From NCBI RefSeq assembly GCF_018130695.1, contig NZ_JAFCJX010000004.1:62001-126000 (forward strand): DNA of 64,000 nt, given 5' to 3'. Every line of letters begins with the position of its first letter. Position 1 is the stretch's first letter. Made by a program: the position numbers and the translations under genes. Positions 8,142-16,285 of the stretch are shown piece after piece. This DNA is from Bradyrhizobium jicamae. GTDB lineage: Bacteria; Pseudomonadota; Alphaproteobacteria; Rhizobiales; Xanthobacteraceae. Below the pieces are notes generated by a model that searched no databases, was not told the DNA's origin, and saw only the letters and a program-made list of their open reading frames with translations.

Positions 8142-8864
8142 CTAGTGATCTCCGAAGCCGAAATAGGCCTGCTTCAGCCGTGCGTCCTTCACCATGTCGG
8201 CGGCTGCGCCCTCAAGCACGATGCGTCCGCCGCGGATCAGCACCATCCGTCCGCCGGTCATCCTGGCGCGCGTCGAGCTCTGCTCGACGATCAGCAGCGT
8301 CAGCTTGCGCTGTGCACGCAGCCGCATCAGGATCTCGTAGACCTGATCGATGATCTTCGGCGCCAGCCCGAGCGAGGGCTCGTCGATCGCCATGATGCGA
8401 GGCGCGGCCATCAGCGCACGCCCGATCACAAGCATTTGCTGCTGGCCGCCGGACAGCATGCCGGCCGGGGTATGGCGGCGCTCGGCCAGCATGGGAAATT
8501 CCGCATAGACGGAATCGAGATCGTCGGCGATCTTCTTCCGGTCGGTCCGCATGCCGGTGCCGACCTTCAGGTTTTCCTCGATCGTCAGGCCGCCAAAAAC
8601 GTTGCGTCCTTCCGGCACCAGCGAGAAGCCGCGCCGCGCGATCTCCTCCGGCGCCGCGCCCGTGATCATGCCGCCGGCCAGGGTGATGGTGCCCGAGCCT
8701 GACGGCACCACGCCGGCGATGGCGTTGAGCAGGGTCGATTTTCCGGCGCCATTGGGGCCGGTGACGAACAGGATTTCACCTTCGGCAATATCAAGAGTGA
8801 CGCCGCGCAGCGCGGTGAGGCGCCCATAGCTGACGGTGATGTCGTCGACGGCCAACAGGCTCAT
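8142..8864 (-). CDS. ABC transporter ATP-binding protein (LivF type)
   Basis: The 240-residue ATPase has Walker A GPNGAGKST near residues 37-45, the signature LSGGQQQMLVIGRALM, and Walker B IMAIDEPSLGLAP. The EGRNVFGGLTIEENL block is diagnostic of LivF and not LivG. It energises the importer from the cytoplasmic face. The ATG overlaps the stop of the LivG-type gene by four bases, so translation is coupled. Confidence 0.9.
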   Translation of the reverse strand: MSLLAVDDITVSYGRLTALRGVTLDIAEGEILFVTGPNGAGKSTLLNAIAGVVPSGSGTITLAGGMITGAAPEEIARRGFSLVPEGRNVFGGLTIEENLKVGTGMRTDRKKIADDLDSVYAEFPMLAERRHTPAGMLSGGQQQMLVIGRALMAAPRIMAIDEPSLGLAPKIIDQVYEILMRLRAQRKLTLLIVEQSSTRARMTGGRMVLIRGGRIVLEGAAADMVKDARLKQAYFGFGDH

Positions 8865-9628
8865 GACGCGACCGCCTCTTCGACCGGAAGCAACTCGTCC
8901 TGCTGGGTGCCCATATAGGCGTGGCGGACTGCGTCGCTGTTGCGGATCTGGGTGGGCGAGCCAACCTCGATGATCTCGCCGGAATCGAGCACGAAGATGC
9001 GCTCGCAGAGCTCCAGCACCAGCCCGATATTGTGCTCGATCAGGAGAACGCCGATGCCGAGCTCGGCGGCGATCCGTCTGATGATGACCGCGAGGTCGTG
9101 GCTTTCATGCTCGGACATGCCGGCTGCGGGTTCGTCGAGCAGCAGATAGCGCGGCGTGCACATGATGGCGCGGCCGATCGCAACGCGGCGTTCGTCGGTG
9201 TAGGGCAGGGCGCCGGCGATCATGCCGGCGAGATGCGAGATGCCGAGCCAGGCCATCACCCGCTGGGCTTCCGCGATGGCGTCGCGGCGCCTCTGGCCGA
9301 GACCTACGCCCGTCACCTCGAGGTTGTCGATCACGGGGAGATCGCGGAACAGTCGGCCTGATTGAAAGGTGCGCGCGACACCCATACGTCGCAGCTTGTG
9401 GGCCGCGATGCCGTTGACCGCTTGACCTTCGAGCGCGACGCTGCCCGTGCCCGCTGACTGGAAGCCGGTCAGCACGTTGATGAGCGTCGTCTTTCCCGCG
9501 CCGTTCGGGCCGATCAATCCGGTGATGCGTCCGCGGGGTACGGCAAGGGTCACTTCGGAGAGCGCTTTCAGGCCCTCGAACTGGACGCTGACTTCGTGAG
9601 CGACCAATTCCAACCCACCGGACGACAT
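8861..9628 (-). CDS. ABC transporter ATP-binding protein (LivG type), first gene of the importer-pxp operon
   Basis: The 255-residue ATPase shows Walker A GPNGAGKTT, the LivG-specific GVARTFQSGRLFRDLPVIDNL block and Walker B YLLLDEPAAGMSEHES. Its LSGGQ equivalent is [17 protein letters not shown], a degenerate C-loop seen in many LivG proteins. It is the first gene of the minus-strand operon that runs to pxpC. Its promoter faces a LysR gene across 97 bases. The ribosome site (GAGAAAG) is weak. Confidence 0.88.
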   Translation of the reverse strand: MSSGGLELVAHEVSVQFEGLKALSEVTLAVPRGRITGLIGPNGAGKTTLINVLTGFQSAGTGSVALEGQAVNGIAAHKLRRMGVARTFQSGRLFRDLPVIDNLEVTGVGLGQRRRDAIAEAQRVMAWLGISHLAGMIAGALPYTDERRVAIGRAIMCTPRYLLLDEPAAGMSEHESHDLAVIIRRIAAELGIGVLLIEHNIGLVLELCERIFVLDSGEIIEVGSPTQIRNSDAVRHAYMGTQQDELLPVEEAVAS

Positions 9629-9697
9629 TGAACGGCTTTCTCATACGCGATCGAATGATTGATTTTTGCGATGAGGTGAGGGATTGTAAAATTCGAA

Positions 9698-9714
9698 ATA
9701 TTGGTCACTGATAT
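9698..9714. promoter_or_regulatory. Candidate LysR-type binding site in the livG-lysR divergent promoter
   Basis: ATAT at 9698-9701 and 9711-9714 flank nine bases, and within them T-N11-A fits the loose LysR consensus. It lies 12 bases before the lysR start codon in the only gap between the divergent genes. This is the usual position for an autoregulatory LysR site controlling both directions. The site is short and degenerate. Confidence 0.35.
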
Positions 9715-9725
9715 CGGAAAAATTT

Positions 9726-10646
9726 ATGACGCTGACGTTCCGTCAGGTCCGCCATTTCATCGCCACCGCCGAGTCCGGCAGGGTCTCGGCGGCCGCTGCT
9801 GCGCTCAACGTGACGCAATCGGCTGTCACCGCGTCGATCAAGGCGCTCGAAGCCGATCTCGGACGCAAGCTGTTCGACCGGCATTCGAACGGCGTGACGC
9901 TCACCGTCGATGGACAGCAATTCCTGCAGCGCGCCCGTGCGATCGAGGCCAGCGTATCGGATGCGATGCAGGGACCGCATCGCTGGGGAACACAGGTCGA
10001 CGGCACGGTCGACGTTGCCGTCAGCTACACCGTCGCCGGCTATTTCCTGCCGCCGCTGTTATCGCGGTTCTGGCGATCGTTTCCGGGCATCACGGTGCGG
10101 CTGCACGAATTCCAGCGCGATGCGATCGAGCAGAGCCTGATGAAGGGCACCGTCGATGCCGCGGTCATGCTGGTTTCGAACCTGCACGACCGGCGCAGCA
10201 TCCGTTCGCGCCTGCTGTTGCGCTCGCCGCGCCGGCTCTGGACCTGCGCGCACCATCCGCTGCTGCACAAGGACAAGGTCACGCTGGCCGACCTCGCCAG
10301 CGAGCCGTATTTGATGCTGACCGTCGACGAGGCTGAGCGCTCCGCGATGCGCTATTGGCAGCGCACGCCACATGTGCCCAACGTGATCTTCCGGACCTTG
10401 TCCGTGGAGGCCGTCCGCAGCATGGTCGCGACCGGCATGGGGATCACGGTCCTGTCCGACATGGTCTATCGGCCATGGTCACTGGAGGGGCATCGCATCG
10501 ATGTGAAGACCCTGGATGACGACGTTCACACCATGGATGTTGGTCTCGCCTGGAAAAGCAAGGCGCGCCTTTCTCCGGCAGCTCGGGCTTTCTGCGAGTA
10601 TGTCGCGCATGCCTATCCCGGAGCGGAGCCGGTGCAGTTCGACTGA
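9726..10646 (+). CDS. LysR-family transcriptional regulator of the importer-pxp operon
   Basis: The 306-residue protein has the LysR winged helix-turn-helix at residues 1-60 (LTFRQVRHFIATAES, AAAALNVTQSAVTASIKALE, GRKLFDRHSNGVTLTVDG). A periplasmic-binding-like effector domain follows, including the NVIFRTLSVEAVRSMVATGMGITVL block. It is divergent from the LivG-led operon and is the natural candidate to activate it in response to the imported compound. The ATG at 9726 gives the standard N-terminus. No strong ribosome site is evident. Confidence 0.9.
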   Translation: MTLTFRQVRHFIATAESGRVSAAAAALNVTQSAVTASIKALEADLGRKLFDRHSNGVTLTVDGQQFLQRARAIEASVSDAMQGPHRWGTQVDGTVDVAVSYTVAGYFLPPLLSRFWRSFPGITVRLHEFQRDAIEQSLMKGTVDAAVMLVSNLHDRRSIRSRLLLRSPRRLWTCAHHPLLHKDKVTLADLASEPYLMLTVDEAERSAMRYWQRTPHVPNVIFRTLSVEAVRSMVATGMGITVLSDMVYRPWSLEGHRIDVKTLDDDVHTMDVGLAWKSKARLSPAARAFCEYVAHAYPGAEPVQFD

Positions 10647-10682
10647 AGGCTCGCCGACCAGAGCTTCGACCCGCGCGCGGTC

Positions 10683-12275
10683 TCAGCCTGTCTTGTCGAC
10701 GTTCCAGAATAGCGGGACCGGCGCGCGGACGATGTCCTTCAGCACCTTCCGCGTCGCGGCAGGCTGGTTGTACTGCCCCGTGGGAACGTGGGTCACCACA
10801 TCGTAGGCGCGGCCCTGGATACGATCGGCGAGTGTCTTCTGGTCGGACGGCGAGGCGCTCCTAGCAAAACCGTCGCGCAGACGTTCGAGCTCGGTGTCCT
10901 CGACCCAGCCGAAGAAGCCACCATTCTTGCCCTTGCCGTTAACGCAGGCGTTGCCGATCGGATTGATCAGGTCGGCGCTGGCCCAGGTCGAGTGGTAGAT
11001 CGACCATCCGCCTTCCGCAGGCGGCGACTGCTTGGCGCGCCGCGCGACCACCGATCCCCAATCCATGGCGAGCAGATTGACGTTCATCCCGATCGCGCGA
11101 AGCGCTTCGGCGGTGACGGTGCCGAGCGCGGTGATGATCGGGGCGTCGGTGGCATGCAGGATCGTGACCGGCTCGCCCTTGTAGCCGCCCTGTTTGAGCA
11201 GTTCCTTGGCCTTTGCCGTATCCGCCCTGGTCGACCAGCCGACCGAACTTTCGAACGGCGTGCCAGCGACGAAGATCGCGGGCGTCACCTTGTAGTAATC
11301 GGGATTGCCGATCTGCGTATCGAGCCAGTCTTGCTGGTTCACGGCGTGCAGCACCGCCTGGCGGATGTCCGGCCTATCGAATGGCGGCACGAGCCAGTTC
11401 ATCCGGCACATGCCGGAGAAACCGAGCGTGTTGTAATCGGTCAGCTCGACATTGGGCGCCCGTCGAAGCAAGGGCAAATGGTCGTGCGGCGGAACTTCAA
11501 AATAGTCGATCTCGTCGTTGATCAGCGCGTTGGTGGCGATCTGGAAGTCCGGCATGCCGACCCATTCGTAACGCCCGATCTTCACGACCTTGCCGCCACC
11601 GGTGCCGTCGGACGGCTCGTCCCGCGAGATGTAATCCGGATTCTTCTCGTAGACTGCCTTCGCGCCGGGCTGGAATTCCGCGGTCGCGAAGCGGAACGGC
11701 CCGGAGCCGACATGATCCGTGATCGCCTGGTCGGCCGGAGTGGCGGCGATCCGGGCCGGCACGATGAAGGGCACATTGGCGGTCGGCTTGCCGAGGGCTG
11801 CGAGCACGAACCCGCAGGGTTCCTTCAGCACCATGCGGAAGGTTCGCTCATCGACGGCATTCAGCTCAGCGACAAATTCGAACAGCTTCTGTCCCATCGT
11901 GTCACGCTTGGCCCAGCGCTGCAGGGACGGGATCACATCCGCCGACGTCACCGGAACGCCGTCGTGAAATTTGAGTCCGGGCCGCAGGCGGAAAGTGTAC
12001 ACGAGCTTGTCGGCCGACACCTCCCAGGCCTCGACCATCTGCGGCTTGATCTCGAACTTCGAATTGGTCGAGAACAGCGTGTCATAGATCATGTAGCCGT
12101 GGTTCCGCGCGGTCCACGCTGTCGTCATGATCGGATCGGTAGCGCGCAGCGGCGCGTGCATCACCGCAGTGATCGTTTTCGACGATTGCGCCCGCGCGAT
12201 ACGCGGCATCGCAAGCCCCAGCGTTGTGCCAGCGCCGACTTGCAAGAGCTGACGCCGATTGATCGATTGCCCCAT
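10683..12275 (-). CDS. ABC transporter substrate-binding protein, peptide/nickel type (SBP_bac_5), Tat-exported
   Basis: The 530-residue precursor has a twin-arginine signal (NRRQLLQVGAGTTLGLAMP) and the family-5 layout: LVYTFRLRPGLKFHDGVPVTSADVIPS near residue 85 and a long C-terminal lobe. AGGGGA upstream selects the ATG at 12275 over a start 48 bases earlier. Members bind oligopeptides, opines, glutathione and similar ligands. No permease or ATPase of that type is in the window, so it must use a partner elsewhere or act as an orphan. It follows the beta-lactamase-fold gene by 31 bases and is probably co-transcribed with it. Confidence 0.87.
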   Translation of the reverse strand: MGQSINRRQLLQVGAGTTLGLAMPRIARAQSSKTITAVMHAPLRATDPIMTTAWTARNHGYMIYDTLFSTNSKFEIKPQMVEAWEVSADKLVYTFRLRPGLKFHDGVPVTSADVIPSLQRWAKRDTMGQKLFEFVAELNAVDERTFRMVLKEPCGFVLAALGKPTANVPFIVPARIAATPADQAITDHVGSGPFRFATAEFQPGAKAVYEKNPDYISRDEPSDGTGGGKVVKIGRYEWVGMPDFQIATNALINDEIDYFEVPPHDHLPLLRRAPNVELTDYNTLGFSGMCRMNWLVPPFDRPDIRQAVLHAVNQQDWLDTQIGNPDYYKVTPAIFVAGTPFESSVGWSTRADTAKAKELLKQGGYKGEPVTILHATDAPIITALGTVTAEALRAIGMNVNLLAMDWGSVVARRAKQSPPAEGGWSIYHSTWASADLINPIGNACVNGKGKNGGFFGWVEDTELERLRDGFARSASPSDQKTLADRIQGRAYDVVTHVPTGQYNQPAATRKVLKDIVRAPVPLFWNVDKTG

Positions 12276-12306
12276 GCTTCTTCCCCTGACGTGAGCGGCA
12301 ATCCCG

Positions 12307-13509
12307 TCAGGACTTGCCGGCAAGCCTGCTGGCGATCGCGCGGTAGCCGCGCAACCACATGTGATCGAGATCGAGGTCCATCGGCAGCGGCTGCGACGAC
12401 ACGCGCGCGATCACCATGTCGTTCGCCGGATCGATGTAGACCCATTGGCCGTGGATGCCGATTGCGGCAAACGGCGGCTGGCCACGCTCGATCGTGTACC
12501 ATTTGCTGCGGTAGTTGCCGTTCGGGAACACCTTCGTCAGATCGCCACGTGACCAGGCTCCGGCATTGCCGTTGCATCTGATGTCATCGATCCACCAACC
12601 CGGCACCACTTGCCGCCCGTTGCTGACGCCGTTGTTACGCATCATCTCGCCAAGGCGGGCGAGGTCACGCAGCGTCGCCGAGATGCCGCCGGCGACGCGC
12701 GCGGCGCCGTGGGAGTCGACGGTGATATAGGCGTCGTGCTCCGCGCCCATCGGCTGCCAGAGATAGTTCGATAGGATCTTTGCGTAGGACAGGCCGCAGG
12801 CGCGCTCATAGACCCAGCCGAGCACGTCGGTATTGGTCGACACATAGTGGAACGTGTGTCCGTGAGGCGTGCCGTCCGGACGCAGCGTTTGCAGATATTG
12901 ACGCAGATGGATCGGCGGAATGCTCGCGTCCGGCGGCTCCCAACCGGTGGAGCGCCGGTAGTTGATGACGTCGCCCGCGCGCGCCATGTAGTCCTCGTCG
13001 AAGCGAATGCCGACGCTCATGTCGAGCAGATGCCGCACCGTGCAGCCGTCGCCATAGACCGATCCATTCATTTCCGGAATGTAGCGCGTAACGGGCGCGT
13101 CCACGTCGAGCTTGCCGATGTCGGCAAGGATGCCGCCCAGCGTGCCGGCGACCGACTTGCTGACGGAGAAGACCAAATGAGCGGTGTCGGGCGTGAGACC
13201 GTTGGCGTACCACTCGAATACGACCCGGCCGCGATGCGACACCACGATTCCGTCAGTGTGGCTCGTACGCAAGGCCTCACCGAGGCCGATCGTATCGCCA
13301 CGCGGGTTCGCGAAAGTAACATCCTCGAGATAGCACTGCGCGAAGGTCAGCGATGTGGGCGTCGGCGAGCGCGCGATGTTCGCCGTGGGCAATAGTTCGC
13401 GCACGTTGCGAAAAGCCCATTCGCTGAACGGATGCTGCCGCCAATTGGCGAGCGTCACTTGCGCGTCCGTGGCCGCCGGGAAGGCGGCCATGATGTGGCG
13501 TGAATTCAT
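12307..13509 (-). CDS. Serine hydrolase of the beta-lactamase/esterase fold
   Basis: The protein of about 400 residues carries the catalytic SxxK motif SVSK (Ser115, Lys118 from the chosen start) and a later HYVSTNTDVLGW block supplying the Tyr/Asn motif. These are typical of class C-like esterases, 6-aminohexanoate-dimer hydrolases and D-aminopeptidases. No signal peptide is visible, so it is probably cytoplasmic. Together with the peptide-type binding protein it may cleave an imported amide or ester. The start is uncertain: ATG 13509 has AGGA immediately beside it, ATG 13491 and TTG 13545 are alternatives. A copy of the TCCACC dyad lies 61 bases upstream. Confidence 0.8.
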   Translation of the reverse strand: MNSRHIMAAFPAATDAQVTLANWRQHPFSEWAFRNVRELLPTANIARSPTPTSLTFAQCYLEDVTFANPRGDTIGLGEALRTSHTDGIVVSHRGRVVFEWYANGLTPDTAHLVFSVSKSVAGTLGGILADIGKLDVDAPVTRYIPEMNGSVYGDGCTVRHLLDMSVGIRFDEDYMARAGDVINYRRSTGWEPPDASIPPIHLRQYLQTLRPDGTPHGHTFHYVSTNTDVLGWVYERACGLSYAKILSNYLWQPMGAEHDAYITVDSHGAARVAGGISATLRDLARLGEMMRNNGVSNGRQVVPGWWIDDIRCNGNAGAWSRGDLTKVFPNGNYRSKWYTIERGQPPFAAIGIHGQWVYIDPANDMVIARVSSQPLPMDLDLDHMWLRGYRAIASRLAGKS

Positions 13510-13570
13510 TCCTGGTCCGGCATTCGCTTTTTGGAACAGCGTCAAACTTCAGCGTGCGTCGGACGGCCGG

Positions 13571-13589
13571 CAATCAACCGGATGGTGGA
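13571..13589 (-). promoter_or_regulatory. TCCACC-N4-GGTTGATTG dyad, copy 1
   Basis: On the minus strand the bases read TCCACC-ATCC-GGTTGA-TTG. The site ends 61 bases upstream of the beta-lactamase-fold ATG and is oriented towards it. Four other copies in the window share the same layout and orientation relative to the gene they precede. Confidence 0.7.
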
Positions 13590-13645
13590 GGCTTGCGGCT
13601 GGTTACCTGGCTGAAACTGCATCAGATCTGTGTTGGACGGCTGCT

Positions 13646-13660
13646 TGGCCCGCAATTTGC
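13646..13660 (+). promoter_or_regulatory. Possible sigma-54 (-24/-12) promoter before the LuxR-type gene
   Basis: TGGCCC-GCAAT-TTGC at 13646-13660 has GG and GC separated by ten bases, the invariant sigma-54 spacing, and lies 85 bases before the start codon. One match of this length can arise by chance, and no sigma-54 activator gene is in the window. Confidence 0.3.
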
Positions 13661-13745
13661 TTGACTAAGCCGTGCGTCTGCCTCAGCGTTGCCGGCCATG
13701 TGACGCCCAGACGTTCGCCATCGGGAAACATCGGGAGAAGTGATC

Positions 13746-14420
13746 ATGATTGCGCTTTTGGGCCGATCGGATCCGGCAACCACGCAGGCCATTCAGTTCG
13801 CACGCGGGATTCTCGAGGGGTCTGCGACTGCGTTTTACGAAGTTGACGGGAACCTCAATCTCAACCGCTTCGTGCTCTCGAACGGTGTCCCGGCGGGGTT
13901 TCATGACCAATACGTGGCCGGGATGAGCCGGCTTGATCCGCTGCATCCGCGTGCTGCGGCCAATCAGCCGTTCGCGCGGTTGAGTGTTGCCATCGACCGG
14001 TGTCCGACCGCGGAGGCGGCGACCTATCGCAGTTTTGCCGGGCAATGCGGCATCGTCGACATGATCGAGTTCTTCTTCCGCCGCAAGGACCGCATCGTTG
14101 CCGGCATGAGCGTGCTCTGGGGAGAAGGCTGCAGGATTCCCGATGGCAGCATGCACATTGCCGAGAAGATCCACGACTATCTCGAGTTCAACCTGACCAG
14201 CCGCCTGTCGTCGGCGAGCGACGAACCCGCGCGCTACGGTTTGACGGCGCGCGAGATGGAGGTCATCGAGCTCTTGTGCTGCGGGCGGACCAACCGCGAG
14301 ATCAGCGAGTGCCTCAATATCGGCCTTGCAACGGTGAAGACGCATCTGATCCACATCTTCGAGAAGCTCGGCGTCGAGACCCGCTCCGCCGTCGTCGCGC
14401 TGATGTCGCGGCCGCATTGA
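13746..14420 (+). CDS. LuxR-type (GerE helix-turn-helix) transcriptional regulator
   Basis: The 224-residue protein has a C-terminal GerE domain at about 166-220: LTAREMEVIELL, the recognition region TNREISECLNIGLATVKTHL, then IFEKLGVETRS. The N-terminal 150 residues form a sensor domain I cannot assign. It has a QYVAGMSRLDPLHP block reminiscent of PAS/GAF-like sensors, and I do not see the invariant acyl-homoserine-lactone pocket pattern. No luxI homologue is nearby, so quorum sensing is not supported. GGAGAAG places the start at ATG 13746, not the GTG six bases before. It is a candidate binder of the TCCACC dyad. Confidence 0.85.
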   Translation: MIALLGRSDPATTQAIQFARGILEGSATAFYEVDGNLNLNRFVLSNGVPAGFHDQYVAGMSRLDPLHPRAAANQPFARLSVAIDRCPTAEAATYRSFAGQCGIVDMIEFFFRRKDRIVAGMSVLWGEGCRIPDGSMHIAEKIHDYLEFNLTSRLSSASDEPARYGLTAREMEVIELLCCGRTNREISECLNIGLATVKTHLIHIFEKLGVETRSAVVALMSRPH

Positions 14421-14481
14421 ACTCGTGGCGCCGCGGTTCGAAGGCTTGCGCTGATCCTGCGCGCGGCCTGATGGTGTCTTC

Positions 14482-14500
14482 TCCACCGATCGGTTGATTG
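14482..14500 (+). promoter_or_regulatory. TCCACC-N4-GGTTGATTG dyad, copy 2
   Basis: TCCACC-GATC-GGTTGA-TTG, 101 bases upstream of the gamma-glutamyltransferase ATG and facing it. It is followed after four bases by an 18-bp palindrome. Confidence 0.7.
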
Positions 14501-14504
14501 CTGC

Positions 14505-14522
14505 CGGCTGCGATCGCAGCCG
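14505..14522. repeat. Perfect 18-bp palindrome upstream of ggt
   Basis: CGGCTGCGATCGCAGCCG reads the same on both strands. It lies four bases after dyad copy 2 and 79 bases before the ggt start. It could be an additional operator, for example a repressor site beside an activator site, or a short hairpin. No other copy was noticed in the window. Confidence 0.4.
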
Positions 14523-14601
14523 ACATTGTCGTGATGGCGTCGTTTTCGACTGTGTTGGCGAGCGGCTCCCGCTGTGACCAACCGGTTCTCAAGGAAACGA
14601 C

Positions 14602-16179
14602 ATGCGCGACTTCATGGCCGTCGCCCGCTCCGTGGCGGTCGCCGACAAGGGAATGGCGGCGACCTCGCATCCGCAGGCGACGCTGGCGGCGGTCGAAATT
14701 CTCAAATCGGGCGGCAACGCCGTCGATGCCGCGATCGCCGCCGTCGCGGTGCAGGGCGTCGTCGAACCCCAGATGACCGGCATCGGCGGCGATTGCTTTG
14801 CGCTGTATTCGCCGAAGTCGGGCGAGCCGATCGCGCTGAACGGGTCAGGGCGCACGCCCGCAGGGACCGGCATCGGGAAATATGCCGATGGGACGCAACG
14901 TGACATCCCGCCGACCTCGCCGGAATCGGTCACGATACCCAGCTCCATTGATGCGTGGTGCCGGTTGGCCGCCGATCACGGCAGCAAATCGCTGGAGGAG
15001 ATCTTTCGACCGGCGATCAATGCTGCCGAGAACGGATTCCGTGTCACGCCACGCGTGGCCGAGGATTGGCGGCGTTTCCGCGCGCGGGTCGAGATCGATG
15101 CCAATGCACGCGCGCAGTTTCTGCCGCGAGGCGAGGTGCCCATGGTCGGCGATATCCGCAGCCAGCCGGCGCTGGGCGGCACGCTGCGCCGGATCGCGCG
15201 TCACGGCCGCGACGGCTTCTATGCGGGCGAGGTGGCCGACGAGATGGTCGGCATTCTCCATGGACTCGGTGGCGCCCATTCTGCGGATGATTTCGCTGCG
15301 CAGATATCCGATTATGTCGCCCCGATCTCCGCGCGCTATCATGATCATGACGTGATCGAGTGCCCGCCGAATGGGCAGGGCCTCGCCGCGCTGATGATCC
15401 TGCGCACTTTGGCCGGCTTCGACATCGCCGCGATGTCGCAGACCGATCGTATCCATCTCCTGGCCGAGGCGACCAAGGCCGCTTATCGCGCACGCGATGC
15501 GTTCTTCTGCGATCCCGCGACCGGCAAGGTCGATCCGAACAGCTTCCTTGCCGACGATTACATTGTGCGGATCCGTGGCAAGATCGACATGGTGCGGGCA
15601 TCGAACGCCGTTACGTGGGACGACATCGAGCATCGCGACACCGTCTACGTCACCGTGGTCGATCGCGACCTCAACGCGATCTCGCTGATCAATTCGCTAT
15701 TCTATCCGTTCGGCAGCGGCATCTATGCCCCAAGATCCGGTGTCCTCCTGCACAATCGCGGCTGGAGTTTCCGCGCCAGGCCCGGGCATCCGAACTCGCT
15801 GGGCCCGCGCAAGCGCCCGATGCACACCATCATTCCCGGCCTGCTCCGCAGGGACGGGCGGACCGTGATGTCGTTCGGCGTCATGGGTGGCCACTACCAG
15901 GCCGCCGGCCATGCCAATCTGCTCTCCAACATCTTCGACATGAAGATGGACATCCAGGCGGCCGCTGAGGCGCCTCGCTCGTTCGCCTTCGACGGCGTGC
16001 TGTCGCTGGAGACGACGATCGAACCAGTCGTTCGAGACGAACTGGCCGCGCGCGGACACGATGCACGATTCTCGGAGGAGCCGATCGGCGGCTGTCAGGC
16101 GATCCGCATCGACCATGATCGTGGCGTCCTGTTCGGGGCCTCCGACCATCGCAAGGATGGTCTCGCGCTCGGTTATTGA
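14602..16179 (+). CDS. ggt: Gamma-glutamyltransferase family protein
   Basis: The 525-residue protein has the N-terminal block [27 protein letters not shown] and [14 protein letters not shown]. The autoprocessing/catalytic threonine is Thr347 in [11 protein letters not shown], which starts the small subunit. The late [21 protein letters not shown] block is the usual PMGGqyQ region. No signal peptide is seen, unlike periplasmic E. coli Ggt, so it probably acts in the cytoplasm. Related enzymes cleave gamma-glutamyl amides or beta-lactam side chains such as glutaryl-7-ACA. AAGGAAA precedes the ATG. A dyad copy and an 18-bp palindrome form its promoter region. It may release 5-oxoproline or glutamate and an amine for neighbouring enzymes. 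Confidence 0.88.
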   Translation: MRDFMAVARSVAVADKGMAATSHPQATLAAVEILKSGGNAVDAAIAAVAVQGVVEPQMTGIGGDCFALYSPKSGEPIALNGSGRTPAGTGIGKYADGTQRDIPPTSPESVTIPSSIDAWCRLAADHGSKSLEEIFRPAINAAENGFRVTPRVAEDWRRFRARVEIDANARAQFLPRGEVPMVGDIRSQPALGGTLRRIARHGRDGFYAGEVADEMVGILHGLGGAHSADDFAAQISDYVAPISARYHDHDVIECPPNGQGLAALMILRTLAGFDIAAMSQTDRIHLLAEATKAAYRARDAFFCDPATGKVDPNSFLADDYIVRIRGKIDMVRASNAVTWDDIEHRDTVYVTVVDRDLNAISLINSLFYPFGSGIYAPRSGVLLHNRGWSFRARPGHPNSLGPRKRPMHTIIPGLLRRDGRTVMSFGVMGGHYQAAGHANLLSNIFDMKMDIQAAAEAPRSFAFDGVLSLETTIEPVVRDELAARGHDARFSEEPIGGCQAIRIDHDRGVLFGASDHRKDGLALGY

Positions 16180-16221
16180 CGCGGGGAGCCTGCCTCGGCC
16201 GGCATCGGCCGTGACAAATCG

Positions 16222-16240
16222 TCCACCCAAGGGTTGATTG
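16222..16240 (+). promoter_or_regulatory. TCCACC-N4-GGTTGATTG dyad, copy 3
   Basis: TCCACC-CAAG-GGTTGA-TTG, ending 45 bases before the AraC-family ATG at 16286 and facing it. The short distance means it sits at or just upstream of the core promoter. Confidence 0.7.
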
Positions 16241-16285
16241 TTACCATCCAGCGCGCTCGCCAAGCTTGGTCTCGGGGGGCGCTTC

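Noticed and set aside
6013..8145. Long plus-strand open frame of about 710 codons opposite the LivM/LivH genes
   Set aside because: It is the antisense shadow of high-GC coding sequence: rich in Asp, Arg, Gln and His, no domain, and it spans two clear minus-strand permease genes.
10788..12581. Plus-strand open frame of about 597 codons opposite the peptide-type binding protein
   Set aside because: Antisense shadow; the minus strand has a Tat signal and complete SBP_bac_5 fold.
13746..14420. Quorum-sensing LuxR
   Set aside because: Only the GerE DNA-binding domain is clear; no luxI-type synthase is nearby and the signal-binding pattern is not evident.
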